Source: JABEVB01 sp049965775
GTDB taxonomy: Bacteria > Planctomycetota > Phycisphaerae > WQYP01
DNA length: 22,154 nucleotides
Direction: 5' to 3'
Assembly (NCBI GenBank): GCA_049965775.1
Contig: JBMFVX010000044.1
Span: forward strand, 1 to 22,154
This document shows, piece after piece, positions 6,486-15,235 of this stretch (positions are counted from its first letter, which is position 1; each line of letters opens with the position of its first letter). The position numbers were made by a program, and so were the translations under genes. The notes beneath the pieces were generated by a model. It was not told the DNA's origin, searched no databases, and worked only from the letters and a program-made list of their open reading frames with translations.

Positions 6486-8327
6486 CTATGTGACCTTAAG
6501 GGCAACCATGGTGGTATCATCGGAGCGGCGATTGAGGCCGACAAAGCGGCGGGTTTCCCAGAGTATCTGGCGGCATATCTGGTCGGCGGGCAGAGCCGCG
6601 TGGCGCAACAGAGCTTCGCGCATGCGGGGCCGACCGAACTTTTCGCCGGAAAAACTCATCGCATCGGTGACGCCATCGGTATAGGCAAAGAGCAGGTCGC
6701 CTTTTTCCAACTGTACAACGTCCTTTTCGTAGCGTTCGTTTGCGTCTACACCCAGCACCATGCCGCCGACCGAAAGCTCCTTAAGCTGTCCATTGCGAAC
6801 AAGCAGAGGTGCATCGTGGCCGGCGCTGCAATAGGTAAGTTGCCGACGGCTGAAATTCAGTGTGCCGTACCATACGGTTACAAACTCGTTGTTGCGGGAA
6901 TCCAGTGCCATGGAGCGATTGACGCGGGCCATGATTTCATCGAGATCGTAAATGTCGTGGGCATAGGCGCGAATCGCCGCGCGAACCGAAGCCATCAGCA
7001 GCGAGGCCGGCAACCCCTTGCCCACAACATCGCCAATGGCAATGCCGAGGGAGTTCTGCTCGAATGGAATAAAGTCATAAAAGTCGCCGCCAAGTTCAAA
7101 GCACGGCACATAGAGCGCGGCGATGTCAAAGCCAGGTATGATGGGAGCCTTCTCCGGAATCATGCGGCGCTGCACTTCGGCGGCAATTTGAACCTGCCGG
7201 GCCAAGCGCTCGCGCTCGATTGACTCCTGCTGCAGGCGGGCGTTTTCAATGGCAACGGCGGCCTGGCTGGCGATGGAGCGGAGGAGCTGCACCTGAAAAT
7301 CGGAAAACTCTTTGGTTTGCGCGGTGTAGACGCGAAGAACGCCGATGGGCCGGCCCTTGTACAACATGCCGGCGCTTAGCACCGAGGCAATGCCTTCACG
7401 GCGTGCGTCTTCGGGATAGGCCACACGTGAATCGGTGGCCATGTCAGCAATGTACACGACATCGCCGGCAAGGGCCTGGCGATCAATGGCGCTCTGGTTC
7501 ACGAGTATAGGGCCTTTGCGCAGGTATGCTTCGGAAAGGTTGAACACGCTTTTGATAACGAGTTCGTCGCGGGCACCGTCGAGCAACCGCAATGAGGCAG
7601 CCTTTACGCCCAGCGCCTGGGTCACGCTGGAGGTTACGCGGTCGAGCGTCTGCTGCAGGCCGCGCGCATCGGTGAGCATTTGTGAAATCTTAAAAAGCGT
7701 TGAAAGTTCGGTGATGCGCCGCCGCAGGTTCACTTCCTGCTGGCACATTCGCGCCAGCGCATTGGCCAACAGGTACAGAAACTGAACGCTGGCCGTGCGC
7801 TGGGCAAGACCTTCAGCGGCAAACGCCTCAACCACAGAACGCACTTGAGCGGCCGGTATGTTGAGTTTGCCCGCCAAATCATTGACCATTGCAGCGCGAA
7901 CCGGCGCGGGTTTGGCCGGCTCAATAACAATTGAACCGAGTTGGATATTTTCAACCACAATCGGAGCGGAAAACGGTTCATCAAGCGAGCTATCGCCCTT
8001 TTGGCGGCGGGCGTCGGCAATAGCTGCCGACCGCGACAGAAAGCGCTTGCTGGCGGTTTTACTGGTCAGCGGAGTTCCTGCCGGGTCGAGAATGCTGGCT
8101 TTCACCTGCGCTACAGCCGCGAGCGAATCTTGAATGTCCTGGAGGGTGGCGGCATCAATAAAATCAGTAAGTTTGGCGCCGGGCGCGACCAGCGCGCTGT
8201 CTGCGATGGGGGCCGAGATCACACCAAGCTCGTTGCCGACGAAAGGATCGGGCGGCGACGCGGCTGCAGCGACAGGCGTTTCTATGGCGGTAGGCATCAT
8301 TGGCGCGCGCACATCTCCGGGCACCAT
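6486..8327 (-). CDS. RsbU-like PP2C-type phosphatase with PocR-like and GAF sensor domains
   Basis: The 613-residue cytoplasmic protein is a serine phosphatase of the kind that acts on anti-anti-sigma factors in partner-switching pathways. After an Ala/Pro-rich leader, residues about 52-195 resemble a PocR ligand-sensing domain (LTDFIDAATLQDIQDSLAA). Residues about 205-365 form a GAF domain. A short coiled linker (QQESIERERLARQVQIAAE) joins the SpoIIE domain at about 395-612. Metal-binding acids are intact in GGDFYD (Asp415), GDVVGKG (Asp433), YTDGVTDA (Asp551) and DDTTMVAL (603-604), so it should be active. Its ATG overlaps the stop of the upstream TPR gene as TAATG, preceded by GGAGG inside that gene. 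No partner anti-sigma or STAS gene is in the window, so its target is unknown. Confidence 0.92.
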   Translation of the reverse strand: MVPGDVRAPMMPTAIETPVAAAASPPDPFVGNELGVISAPIADSALVAPGAKLTDFIDAATLQDIQDSLAAVAQVKASILDPAGTPLTSKTASKRFLSRSAAIADARRQKGDSSLDEPFSAPIVVENIQLGSIVIEPAKPAPVRAAMVNDLAGKLNIPAAQVRSVVEAFAAEGLAQRTASVQFLYLLANALARMCQQEVNLRRRITELSTLFKISQMLTDARGLQQTLDRVTSSVTQALGVKAASLRLLDGARDELVIKSVFNLSEAYLRKGPILVNQSAIDRQALAGDVVYIADMATDSRVAYPEDARREGIASVLSAGMLYKGRPIGVLRVYTAQTKEFSDFQVQLLRSIASQAAVAIENARLQQESIERERLARQVQIAAEVQRRMIPEKAPIIPGFDIAALYVPCFELGGDFYDFIPFEQNSLGIAIGDVVGKGLPASLLMASVRAAIRAYAHDIYDLDEIMARVNRSMALDSRNNEFVTVWYGTLNFSRRQLTYCSAGHDAPLLVRNGQLKELSVGGMVLGVDANERYEKDVVQLEKGDLLFAYTDGVTDAMSFSGEKFGRPRMREALLRHAALPADQICRQILWETRRFVGLNRRSDDTTMVALKVT

Positions 8328-10165
8328 TATTTGCCTCCGCCAACAGGATGGTCCACCCAGGCCTTGAGCAGTATGTTGGGCCAGCGGTTGTGCGGCGCAA
8401 AATCCTTCCAGCTTTGCAGGGTGGCCTTCAAACTCTTGGCGTGCCCAAGTTGATAATCAAGATATGCCAGCAAAAATGCCCCGGTATTACTGTTCTGGTT
8501 AAACATTCTAATGAGGTCTTTGCGATCTTCGCGGAGAGTGGACACCGGCAGCAAACGCGCCAGGTTGTAGTGCACCGAGGCCAGCTCCGGATGATGGGCT
8601 ATAACCTGCTGCAAATTAAATGCAGCGCTGTCGTATAAACCGGCTCCAAGCTCAGCATGTGCCAGGCCAACCATAGCCAGCGGGTTGGTAGATCGGGTTA
8701 TCATAGCCTGCTGGTAGGCACTAAGCGCCTCCATGAATTTGCCTTGCTTGGTCAATTGCTGTCCTTGCCGCATGAAATGGTTGAACTGATCAGGCCCCGG
8801 CCCGGCGAGCGAGTCGAGTGCAGACAATGCCCGTCCAGCCTGCAGCACCTTGTTCAGTTGTGCCTGCTGCCGGGCCTTCTGCCCGGGCAAATGCAGCGTT
8901 GGCACACTTATGGCGCCCGATGACTGGCCAGCAGTGCCACCGGCCATATTGGCGGAGGTTGGCGAGGTCGCCTTTGCAGGCGATTTAGTAATCGGAATTT
9001 GTTCAAAAGTCGAGTTTTGTGCGCCGGCGATCGGCAGGCCGGTAATGGGGTCTATGAGCAATTTATTGGCTTGATCCGGCGACTGCGGTGTGAGGTTTGT
9101 GAGCACCATGGCCGGCTGACCGCCAATGCCGGGGGCGACAATGTTTACTTTCTTGCCGGTGCGGAGTTCATTGAGCAGAGTGGCATACACATCGCCGGCT
9201 GTTGCGAACTGCACCTGATTCTGGGGCTTTACCTGCCCCTGCACCGGTTTGCCAGCGCCGCGCCCGCCCGGCTTTACCACGGCCGAAATCGCGGCGGCGC
9301 CGTTGATCGTCTGGCCCTGTGCGCCGGAGGTTGTCGGCTGCGCCGGCTCCAATGACCCGGAAGCTGCTCCGGAAGCATGCAACGGTTTATTACGCGATTG
9401 AGGAATCGCTCCGGCACTGGCGCCGTTGATCGTCCGCAAACCAAACAGCGGACTGACCTGCCCGGTCACCGTTACCTGATTGCGCGATCCGGCTGTGGTT
9501 TGGCCGTAGGTTTGCGTTCCGGAGTAATTGACGGCGGCATTCGGGGCGCCGATGGAACTGTTGATGTTGATAAAAGGATTGGTGACGCCGGACTGGGCGG
9601 CGGCCGCCGCATACTGCGTCAGCGGCGCTGCGTTGTAACCATTGGAGCCGCCCGTGTTGATGTTATAAAGCTGTGTTGATGTATAATTATTTGGATTGAT
9701 AGCCCCATTGATGCGCATGTCCGGCCCGCCCGATACGGGTTGATAGGCCCCCAGCCCCGCCAGCGAAGGCAGAGCGTTTTGCGCCTGCACCTGCAGCGGC
9801 GTAGGCACCGCCGGAATGCGGACGTAAGAAACGCCGCCCCCCGGAACCGTCACCGGCACCACCTGATATTGCTGGCTGTTTGCAGGCAGCGCCCCGGTCG
9901 CCTGCGACTGAGACACATTCTGATTGAACGGGACATACCCCGGTACGGGGGCATTACTCCCGCCGGAGCCTACCTGATTGTTGGCATCGAGCACCTGGCC
10001 GTTTTGCGCCAGCACCTGGGCCTTGACCGAAGCGTTCATGGCCGCCACGGCAGCGCCGGCGGCCAGCATCATGGCGACAAACGTTGCGCGAGACGACACC
10101 CCTCGCAGGCGTTGCCATGCCCTTGGGCTACTTGATTGATGCATCCGTTGTTTAGTCATACTCAT
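8327..10165 (-). CDS. Exported Gln/Asn-rich protein with C-terminal TPR repeats
   Basis: The 612-residue protein has a basic N-terminus and a hydrophobic segment (about 28-45, VAMMLAAGAAVAAM), with a likely cleavage near KAQ at 48-50. Residues about 50-440 are low complexity, rich in Gln, Asn, Gly, Ala and Pro (for example NNYTSTQLYNINTGG). This region is probably disordered or forms a surface matrix. Residues about 447-560 hold TPR-like helices (QLTKQGKFMEALSAYQQAM and GLYDSAAFNLQQVIAHHPE). No catalytic motif is seen. GGAGGTG stands five bases before the ATG. It is coupled to the downstream phosphatase by TAATG, so an exported protein and a cytoplasmic signalling enzyme share a transcript. 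A role in envelope organisation or sensing is only inferred. Confidence 0.8.
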   Translation of the reverse strand: MSMTKQRMHQSSSPRAWQRLRGVSSRATFVAMMLAAGAAVAAMNASVKAQVLAQNGQVLDANNQVGSGGSNAPVPGYVPFNQNVSQSQATGALPANSQQYQVVPVTVPGGGVSYVRIPAVPTPLQVQAQNALPSLAGLGAYQPVSGGPDMRINGAINPNNYTSTQLYNINTGGSNGYNAAPLTQYAAAAAQSGVTNPFININSSIGAPNAAVNYSGTQTYGQTTAGSRNQVTVTGQVSPLFGLRTINGASAGAIPQSRNKPLHASGAASGSLEPAQPTTSGAQGQTINGAAAISAVVKPGGRGAGKPVQGQVKPQNQVQFATAGDVYATLLNELRTGKKVNIVAPGIGGQPAMVLTNLTPQSPDQANKLLIDPITGLPIAGAQNSTFEQIPITKSPAKATSPTSANMAGGTAGQSSGAISVPTLHLPGQKARQQAQLNKVLQAGRALSALDSLAGPGPDQFNHFMRQGQQLTKQGKFMEALSAYQQAMITRSTNPLAMVGLAHAELGAGLYDSAAFNLQQVIAHHPELASVHYNLARLLPVSTLREDRKDLIRMFNQNSNTGAFLLAYLDYQLGHAKSLKATLQSWKDFAPHNRWPNILLKAWVDHPVGGGK

Positions 10166-10326
10166 AGTACACCTCCATGCGTTAATCCCTATAGTATACT
10201 CCGTTCACGGGCCAAGTGTGCAAGCACATGCGTGAACCAGCCCTTATTTTTCGTAAATAGGCAATCGGCATGCCAAATCGCTATAAACGCCCGATAATAT
10301 ACGCCTGCTGCATTCAGAAATTATGC

Positions 10327-10355
10327 TTGCCTGTTAGGTAAATGTTTTGTATAGT
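10327..10355 (+). promoter_or_regulatory. Probable promoter of the ORF-lexA unit
   Basis: TTGCCT (10327-10332) and TATAGT (10350-10355) are separated by 17 bases, close to a sigma-70-type promoter. The predicted transcript starts near 10362 and would carry the dyad at 10377-10401 in its leader, then the ORF at 10559 and lexA. It is assigned from spacing and box similarity only. Confidence 0.55.
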
Positions 10356-10376
10356 AACCGAACAGAATCCTTACAG

Positions 10377-10401
10377 ATATTCGGCCTTGTTGTCCGAATA
10401 T
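10377..10401. promoter_or_regulatory. Perfect 8-bp dyad downstream of the lexA-unit promoter
   Basis: ATATTCGG (10377-10384) and CCGAATAT (10394-10401) form a perfect inverted repeat with a 9-base centre. It lies about 20 bases after the predicted -10 box. The position suits an operator, possibly for LexA itself since lexA genes are usually autoregulated, or a leader hairpin. There is no T-run after it, so a terminator is unlikely. It does not match the Bacillus or E. coli SOS box. Confidence 0.45.
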
Positions 10402-10558
10402 TAGTAGCGTGCGGCTCGGTAAGGTTCCCGGACGAGCAGCCATGAGGCATCACTCCACAGAATTGATGCACCCAGCCCGGCAGCGACTATCGCCAAAGCA
10501 GTTGTCGCCGGTTATTTCGGGCAGCCTTGGATCTTGGAAAGGAAAGGAGTCCTTCGCC

Positions 10559-11503
10559 ATGATTATCTCTCCGACAAATATATCGCTCTTTAACCGTCGC
10601 TCGGAACATTGCGGTAACCCTTCGCAGGAAGTGCGTATTGCCACGGCGATGCCGCGGCCGCAGCGTACCGTGCCATCAACATCCGCAAAACCCGCGGTAA
10701 AGCCGGCCGTCAAGCCTTCTCTACTTACCGCGGCCGATGCCGATGCAGTCTTTGGCCGGCTGCGGGACGTACCGCTCTGCACGCTAGGCCCCGGCGGCGA
10801 CTACTTAGTTGACTGGTACGCCCATCGCCACGCCCCCAAACCAGCCGTGGAGTCTGACGACGGCGAAACTGAAGCCTGCGCCCCGCCAGGCGTGCTGGCG
10901 CCGATTGCCCTGCTCTTTGCGGAGGTTCGCGATTGGGTGCTTGGCGTACATTCGGGCCGCGTATATCGCACCGACGAACATCCGACGTTTTTAAAGCCTT
11001 GCCCCACTTGCGGAAGCCTCGATGAATGGCGATGCATTACCAACCCCCTGCCGGCCTCATCTGCAGCTACGCGCGGCACAGCACCCCTATCCGAGGCTGA
11101 AGGTCCGCGAAGCCAATACAGCACCAACCCAGCAGACAATGGTGATGAAACATCGGCCGTCGCCCCTGGTTTTGGGCGAAGCACCTTGCTGTTCAGTGAG
11201 GCGGCCGCCAATATGAAACTCACATCAACCACCGCTGGCCCAAATGTGCCCGGCTCCGCCGATGCACCCGGTGATTTTTTGGAGAACGCCTATGAACCCC
11301 ACTCCCAAGCAGCTTGCGATTCTCACGGCGATCCGCGACTTTCGCAAACTTCACGGCTATTCGCCGACGATGCAGGAACTCGCCGACCAACTCGGCGTAT
11401 CCAAGGTCACCGTATTCGAACACGTACGAGCGCTCGAGCGCAAGCAACTGATAGATCGCGAGCCGCACAGGGCACGCTCTTTGGCTCTGCCCTCGTCGCT
11501 TAA
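10559..11503 (+). CDS. Unrecognised protein upstream of lexA, overlapping it
   Basis: This 314-residue ORF begins at an ATG preceded by AAGGAG nine bases upstream. I do not recognise the family. Residues about 45-60 are Lys/Pro/Ala-rich. Residues 65-165 look folded (ADAVFGRLRDVPL, YLVDWYAHRHAP, LLFAEVRDWVLGVHSGRVY). A CPTCG pair with a following WRC suggests a small metal site. After about residue 170 the sequence is Ser/Thr/Asn-rich. The last 70 codons overlap lexA in another frame and become Arg-rich, as expected of a frame shadowed by lexA. Either the true product ends in this odd tail or a frameshift has removed an earlier stop. Co-transcription with lexA hints at a DNA-damage link, but nothing in the protein proves it. 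Confidence 0.6.
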   Translation: MIISPTNISLFNRRSEHCGNPSQEVRIATAMPRPQRTVPSTSAKPAVKPAVKPSLLTAADADAVFGRLRDVPLCTLGPGGDYLVDWYAHRHAPKPAVESDDGETEACAPPGVLAPIALLFAEVRDWVLGVHSGRVYRTDEHPTFLKPCPTCGSLDEWRCITNPLPASSAATRGTAPLSEAEGPRSQYSTNPADNGDETSAVAPGFGRSTLLFSEAAANMKLTSTTAGPNVPGSADAPGDFLENAYEPHSQAACDSHGDPRLSQTSRLFADDAGTRRPTRRIQGHRIRTRTSARAQATDRSRAAQGTLFGSALVA

Positions 11504-11909
11504 ACTGCCGGATGAACACGCGCATAAGCTGCTCGGCTCGATTGCCGCCGGCAAACCCATTGAGGCCATTGAAAACCCAGATACGGTTGAGCTTGATCAA
11601 CTCTTTTCGTCACGTCATGGCACGTATATGCTGCGCGTCAAGGGCGACTCCATGATTGAAGATCACATCGCCGACGGCGATTTTGTCGTCATTGAGCGGC
11701 GCAGCAGCGCCAGCGACGGCGACATTGTCGTAGCCCTTCTAGAAGACGGACAGGCAACGCTCAAACGATTTTTCCGCGAGAAGGATCGCATTCGCCTGCA
11801 GCCCGCCAATGGCTCGATGAAGCCCATCTACGTTGAGGGCAATCTGCATATTCAAGGCGTGCTGATTGGGGTATTGCGCACTTTTGGACGTACAGCGTTG
11901 GGTGTTTGA
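11292..11909 (+). CDS. lexA: LexA repressor, self-cleaving SOS regulator
   Basis: The 205-residue product represses DNA-damage genes and cleaves itself when RecA filaments form. Residues 1-65 form the winged-helix DNA-binding domain (TPKQLAILTAIRDF, YSPTMQELADQLGVSKVTVFEH). The cleavage site is AAG at 85-87 (Ala86-Gly87). The S24-type peptidase domain has catalytic Ser120 (KGDSMIEDHI) and Lys158 (ATLKRFF), close to the E. coli spacing. I chose the ATG at 11292 because GGAG precedes it and the protein then begins as LexA proteins do; an upstream in-frame start would add 16 unrelated residues. Its 5' third overlaps the preceding ORF. Recognition-helix residues (VSKVTVFEH) differ from E. coli, so the operator is likely different. 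Confidence 0.95.
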   Translation: MNPTPKQLAILTAIRDFRKLHGYSPTMQELADQLGVSKVTVFEHVRALERKQLIDREPHRARSLALPSSLKLPDEHAHKLLGSIAAGKPIEAIENPDTVELDQLFSSRHGTYMLRVKGDSMIEDHIADGDFVVIERRSSASDGDIVVALLEDGQATLKRFFREKDRIRLQPANGSMKPIYVEGNLHIQGVLIGVLRTFGRTALGV

Positions 11910-12009
11910 CAAGATTGCAAATGTCTGTGACCGCGGCCGCAGTGTCCATCCCCTCTAAAATTTTATTCGCTGGCCCAGCGGCCAAATCGGCGGTGGGCGC
12001 GTTGGGGCT

Positions 12010-13041
12010 TTAATCGTCGTTCGCCTCTTTATCGGGCAGTTCAGGCGGGGCAAAGCTGGCGGCTTTGCCAGGGCGAACGATAAGATGCTGCGCGTGATCC
12101 ATTAGAAATTCGACCCGCGGAGCCTGCGGCATTTTGGCCATGGCGCGAGAAAGAACGCCCGCGGCCCAGCGGATATACGTACGACGCGACACATGGGAGA
12201 TGAGCACCAGTTCGTTGCGCAACTGCGGCAGCACGGCAATAAGGTCGTCCACATGCATATGCTGCCCCACCGTTGCCCGCTTTTTGTGTGCTGCGTCAAA
12301 AAACGTACATTCGGTTACCAGCACTTTCGCGTCGCAAACTGAAGGCTGAAGCAGCGTTTCGCCCATGGACGTATCGCCGGTGTAAGCTATCAGCGGAATA
12401 TCCACGGTATAAGTTATCTCTTCGCCGCGGGCCTTCATGTCGCGCAGCACATGCCCCGGCAACTGCTGCTGGGCCAATTCAGGCTTAAGTTTGCTGCGGC
12501 GGTCGAGCAGCACAAAACCCAGGGAAGGCACCGTATGCCGCGTTGGAAATGCCCGGGCGATAAGCCCTTTTCGCAATTCAAACTCGTCACCCGGGTTCAT
12601 GGGCACGATACGATGCTGCGGGACCTTGCCCTCCAGCGCGGCCCACGCCTGGAGAATGCCCTCTATGCCGGCCGCTATCTGGCTGTGGCATAGCACGGTC
12701 CCCGGCGACATGCCCTGAAAAAAGCGTTGCGAGAGGTAATATGGTACGCCCGCGCTATGGTCTATATGCCCGTGGGAAAGCAGGCAAAAGTCGCTGGTTA
12801 GCGCCGGCCGCGGGCATTTGCCGATGTCAAACACCACATTGAGTTCGGGTACCTGCACCACCGACTCTTCGCCGGCCACACTGTAGCCAACGACATGAAA
12901 ATCCGGCGTTTTCACGACCGCCATGGCCGGCAGCAGCGGGGCCTCGCGGGCGGAATCGAGCCGAGCGACGCGGCGCGGGTCAGCCGGCTTCTGCGATGAT
13001 TCTTCGGGCATCGGGTCCGATTGAGCATGAGGTTTATTCAT
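12010..13041 (-). CDS. tRNase Z-like metallo-beta-lactamase-fold hydrolase
   Basis: The 343-residue protein has the metallo-beta-lactamase fold. The zinc motif is SHGHIDHSAG, with His90, His92, Asp94 and His95. A further Asp lies in IAYTGDTSM, and late histidines in GQHMHVDD and LISHVSRR complete the two-metal site. The TGDT and LVTECTF blocks resemble tRNase Z (3' tRNA processing) and its relatives. The flexible arm typical of bacterial RNase Z is not clear, so a related phosphodiesterase is possible. The start is uncertain: ATG 13041 is used, but no good ribosome site is seen and about 40 poorly conserved residues precede the fold. A TTG further upstream, at 13179, overlaps the ptsI stop and looks unlikely. 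The gene lies 135 bases downstream of ptsI on the same strand. Confidence 0.85.
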   Translation of the reverse strand: MNKPHAQSDPMPEESSQKPADPRRVARLDSAREAPLLPAMAVVKTPDFHVVGYSVAGEESVVQVPELNVVFDIGKCPRPALTSDFCLLSHGHIDHSAGVPYYLSQRFFQGMSPGTVLCHSQIAAGIEGILQAWAALEGKVPQHRIVPMNPGDEFELRKGLIARAFPTRHTVPSLGFVLLDRRSKLKPELAQQQLPGHVLRDMKARGEEITYTVDIPLIAYTGDTSMGETLLQPSVCDAKVLVTECTFFDAAHKKRATVGQHMHVDDLIAVLPQLRNELVLISHVSRRTYIRWAAGVLSRAMAKMPQAPRVEFLMDHAQHLIVRPGKAASFAPPELPDKEANDD

Positions 13042-13175
13042 GGCGTGAATGTTATGGCCTCGCGCCGGTTCTGAAAAGCGCCCCGGCAGGAGCAGCCCGG
13101 CATGTACCTGCGGCCATAAAAAAGTTGAGCGAGGCGATGTTGACCGACAATGGCCGCCGCCAGTATGCAAAAAAC

Positions 13176-14966
13176 TCAACTACCGGCCGCTGCGCCGGCT
13201 GGAGTGAGCAACGGCAGCGGCTCTTCTGAGAAAATATCGGGAAGAACCTTGCGCGTTTCATCGTTAAGAAAGTTCAGTATCTGCTGCGGCTGCTCAAAGC
13301 TCATCACGCGTCGGGCGATTTTTTCAGCATCTTTGATGGTGATGTTGCGCAACACCTGCTTAATTTTTGGAATATTATGCGGCGTAATTGAAAGCGAACG
13401 CAGGCCCAAGCCGACCAAAAAAATCGTGAATTGCGGGTCTCCACCCATCTCGCCGCAGATCGAGGTGCTTATTTTTCGCTTACGACTGACGCGCATAACG
13501 TCGCGCAGCAGGGCCAACACCGCCGGATGAGCTGCGGTAAACAGAGTCGCCACACGTTGGTTGCCTCGATCCACCGCCAGGGTGTATTGAATCAGATCGT
13601 TGGTGCCGATGGAGAAAAAATTAACCTCTCTCGCCAGCACATTCGCCATCAGGGCCGCAGCGGGCACCTCTATCATAATTCCCACCGGAATGTCGCGCCG
13701 AAACGGCACGCCAAGCTCGTAGCATTCGTCCATGGCGTCTTTCAACAGCATGTGTGCCTGTTTAAGTTCCATCGGCGATGAGATCATCGGGAACATGATG
13801 CGAACGTCGCCGAGAATGCTAGCACGCAAAATAGCCCGCAGTTGCACTTTGAAGATACGGTGATTCGCCAGGCACAATCGAATAGAGCGGCAACCCAAAA
13901 ACGGATTGTCTTCTATCATTTTTTCGCCATGCGGCCAGAACTTGTCGGCTCCGAGGTCCAGCGTACGAATGATGAGCGGCTTGCCTTTGAGCTTTTCAGC
14001 AACGGATGCGTAAGCATTGTAATGATCTTCCTCGGTAGGCTCTTTATCAGATGCAAGGTACAAAAATTCCGTGCGGTACAGGCCGATACCCTGTGCGCCT
14101 TTATGCAGGGCGTTATCCACCTCTGAAGGAAACTCAATATTACCCAGCAATTCAATGGGCGTGCCGTCGCGCGTCACGGCCGGGAGGTCTCGCATCTGAT
14201 CCAGCCGGGTCTCAAAGCGCATCTGCCGCTGTTCGTAGAGCCGATGCTCAGAAACAGTTGCTTCGTCCGGGTTAACAATCACAACGCCGCTGTAGCCGTT
14301 GACAATCAGCAAATCACCGGAGGACACATCCCGCACAAGGTCTTGCACCCCCACCACGGCCGGTATACCCATGGAATTGGCGATGATGGCCGTATGGCTG
14401 GTTTGTCCGCCAGCCTCAATGGCGATGGCCCGCACAATATTTTTATCGAGATTTGCGGTTTGCGACGGCGTGAGGTCTTTGGCGACAAGCACCACAGGTT
14501 CTTTAACACCGGCAAGCCGCATGCGGCCCTTGCCCATAAGCTTAATCAGCAGGCGGCGTTCAAGGTCGTATACATCTTTTACACGATCTTTGAATAGGGG
14601 GTCCGGCTGATCGAAAAAGGCTTTGCTGAAGTCGCGCAGCGTCCGGCGAACAGCATATTCGGCGGAAAAACGCTGATTTTCTATGCGCGAGGAAAATTCG
14701 CCCAGCAGGTGCTGATCATTAAGCAAGCCGAGGTGATAGTCGAAGATGGCGCCCGTTTCTTTACCGAGGCTGCGCGTGGTTTTGTCACGTAAATCGCGCA
14801 GATCATCGCTGCTGGCCGCAACCGCCTTGAGCAGCCGCTTGCGCTCCGCCGGAATCTCCGATGGGGCAATTTCGCGCCGGTCAATGTGCAGTTCATCATC
14901 GGAGAGCAGCCATGCGCGGCAAACAACCACACCCGACGAAACCGCGATGCCTTTTTTGATGTCCAT
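13176..14966 (-). CDS. ptsI: PTS enzyme I (phosphoenolpyruvate-protein phosphotransferase)
   Basis: The 596-residue cytoplasmic enzyme takes phosphate from phosphoenolpyruvate onto a histidine and passes it to HPr. From the ATG at 14966 the protein begins MDIKKGIAVSSG, as the family does, and the active histidine in GGQTSHTAI is His191 (His189 in E. coli). This supports that start over a GTG at 15080, which would add 38 unrelated residues. The helical HPr-binding insertion, the swivelling phospho-His domain and the C-terminal PEP-binding barrel (GLYRTEFLY, SIGTNDLIQYTLAVDR, ICGEMGGDP) are complete. No HPr, EIIA or HPr kinase gene is nearby, so the acceptor is elsewhere. The system may serve regulation rather than sugar uptake, which the sequence cannot decide. 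Confidence 0.93.
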   Translation of the reverse strand: MDIKKGIAVSSGVVVCRAWLLSDDELHIDRREIAPSEIPAERKRLLKAVAASSDDLRDLRDKTTRSLGKETGAIFDYHLGLLNDQHLLGEFSSRIENQRFSAEYAVRRTLRDFSKAFFDQPDPLFKDRVKDVYDLERRLLIKLMGKGRMRLAGVKEPVVLVAKDLTPSQTANLDKNIVRAIAIEAGGQTSHTAIIANSMGIPAVVGVQDLVRDVSSGDLLIVNGYSGVVIVNPDEATVSEHRLYEQRQMRFETRLDQMRDLPAVTRDGTPIELLGNIEFPSEVDNALHKGAQGIGLYRTEFLYLASDKEPTEEDHYNAYASVAEKLKGKPLIIRTLDLGADKFWPHGEKMIEDNPFLGCRSIRLCLANHRIFKVQLRAILRASILGDVRIMFPMISSPMELKQAHMLLKDAMDECYELGVPFRRDIPVGIMIEVPAAALMANVLAREVNFFSIGTNDLIQYTLAVDRGNQRVATLFTAAHPAVLALLRDVMRVSRKRKISTSICGEMGGDPQFTIFLVGLGLRSLSITPHNIPKIKQVLRNITIKDAEKIARRVMSFEQPQQILNFLNDETRKVLPDIFSEEPLPLLTPAGAAAGS

Positions 14967-15156
14967 GAGAGGTTTCCCCACTGCGAAGCCCGCCGCACGA
15001 TAGCCTGATTCAGGATCGTGACCAGGGGGTTTCGGAGTTTGGACCGGCTGGCGCAGGCCGTCCGACGACGCCTTAGCCACCAGCAGTTCTTATAGAATAG
15101 CCGATTATGCAGACATAATCCACCATCTCAGGATCAAAGCCCACCGCCGCGCAGGC

Positions 15157-15192
15157 AATAAAAAAGGCATGAGGTTGAGCAAACCCCATGCC
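15157..15192 (-). terminator. Rho-independent terminator of the Fe-S carrier gene
   Basis: On the minus strand GGCATG and GGTT arms pair across one mismatch (15166-15176 with 15182-15192), with a 5-base loop. The stem is followed by TTTTTTATT. It lies 44 bases after the Fe-S carrier stop. The plus strand also has CTTTTAATT after the stem, so it may work in both directions. The rest of 14967-15235 holds no gene. Confidence 0.88.
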
Positions 15193-15235
15193 CTTTTAAT
15201 TATTACGGGCGTACCGGCTCAGCGGGATCGCCGCA

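Larger units (their letters stand above)
10166..10558. other. Divergent intergenic region between the TPR operon and the ORF-lexA unit
   Basis: This 393-base gap holds signals for both directions but no supported gene. A TATACT-like -10 on the minus strand (10193-10198) stands before the TPR gene, without a convincing -35 at standard spacing. A plus-strand promoter and a dyad are listed separately. AAGGAG at 10544-10549 is the ribosome site of the following ORF. Confidence 0.55.

Noticed and set aside
6378..7223. 281-codon plus-strand frame opposite the phosphatase
   Set aside because: It lies antisense to the intact SpoIIE and GAF domains and has no ribosome site or family features.
14967..15080. 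GTG start of enzyme I at 15080
   Set aside because: The extra 38 residues are unlike the family, and the start at 14966 places the active histidine at the expected position (191 versus 189 in E. coli).
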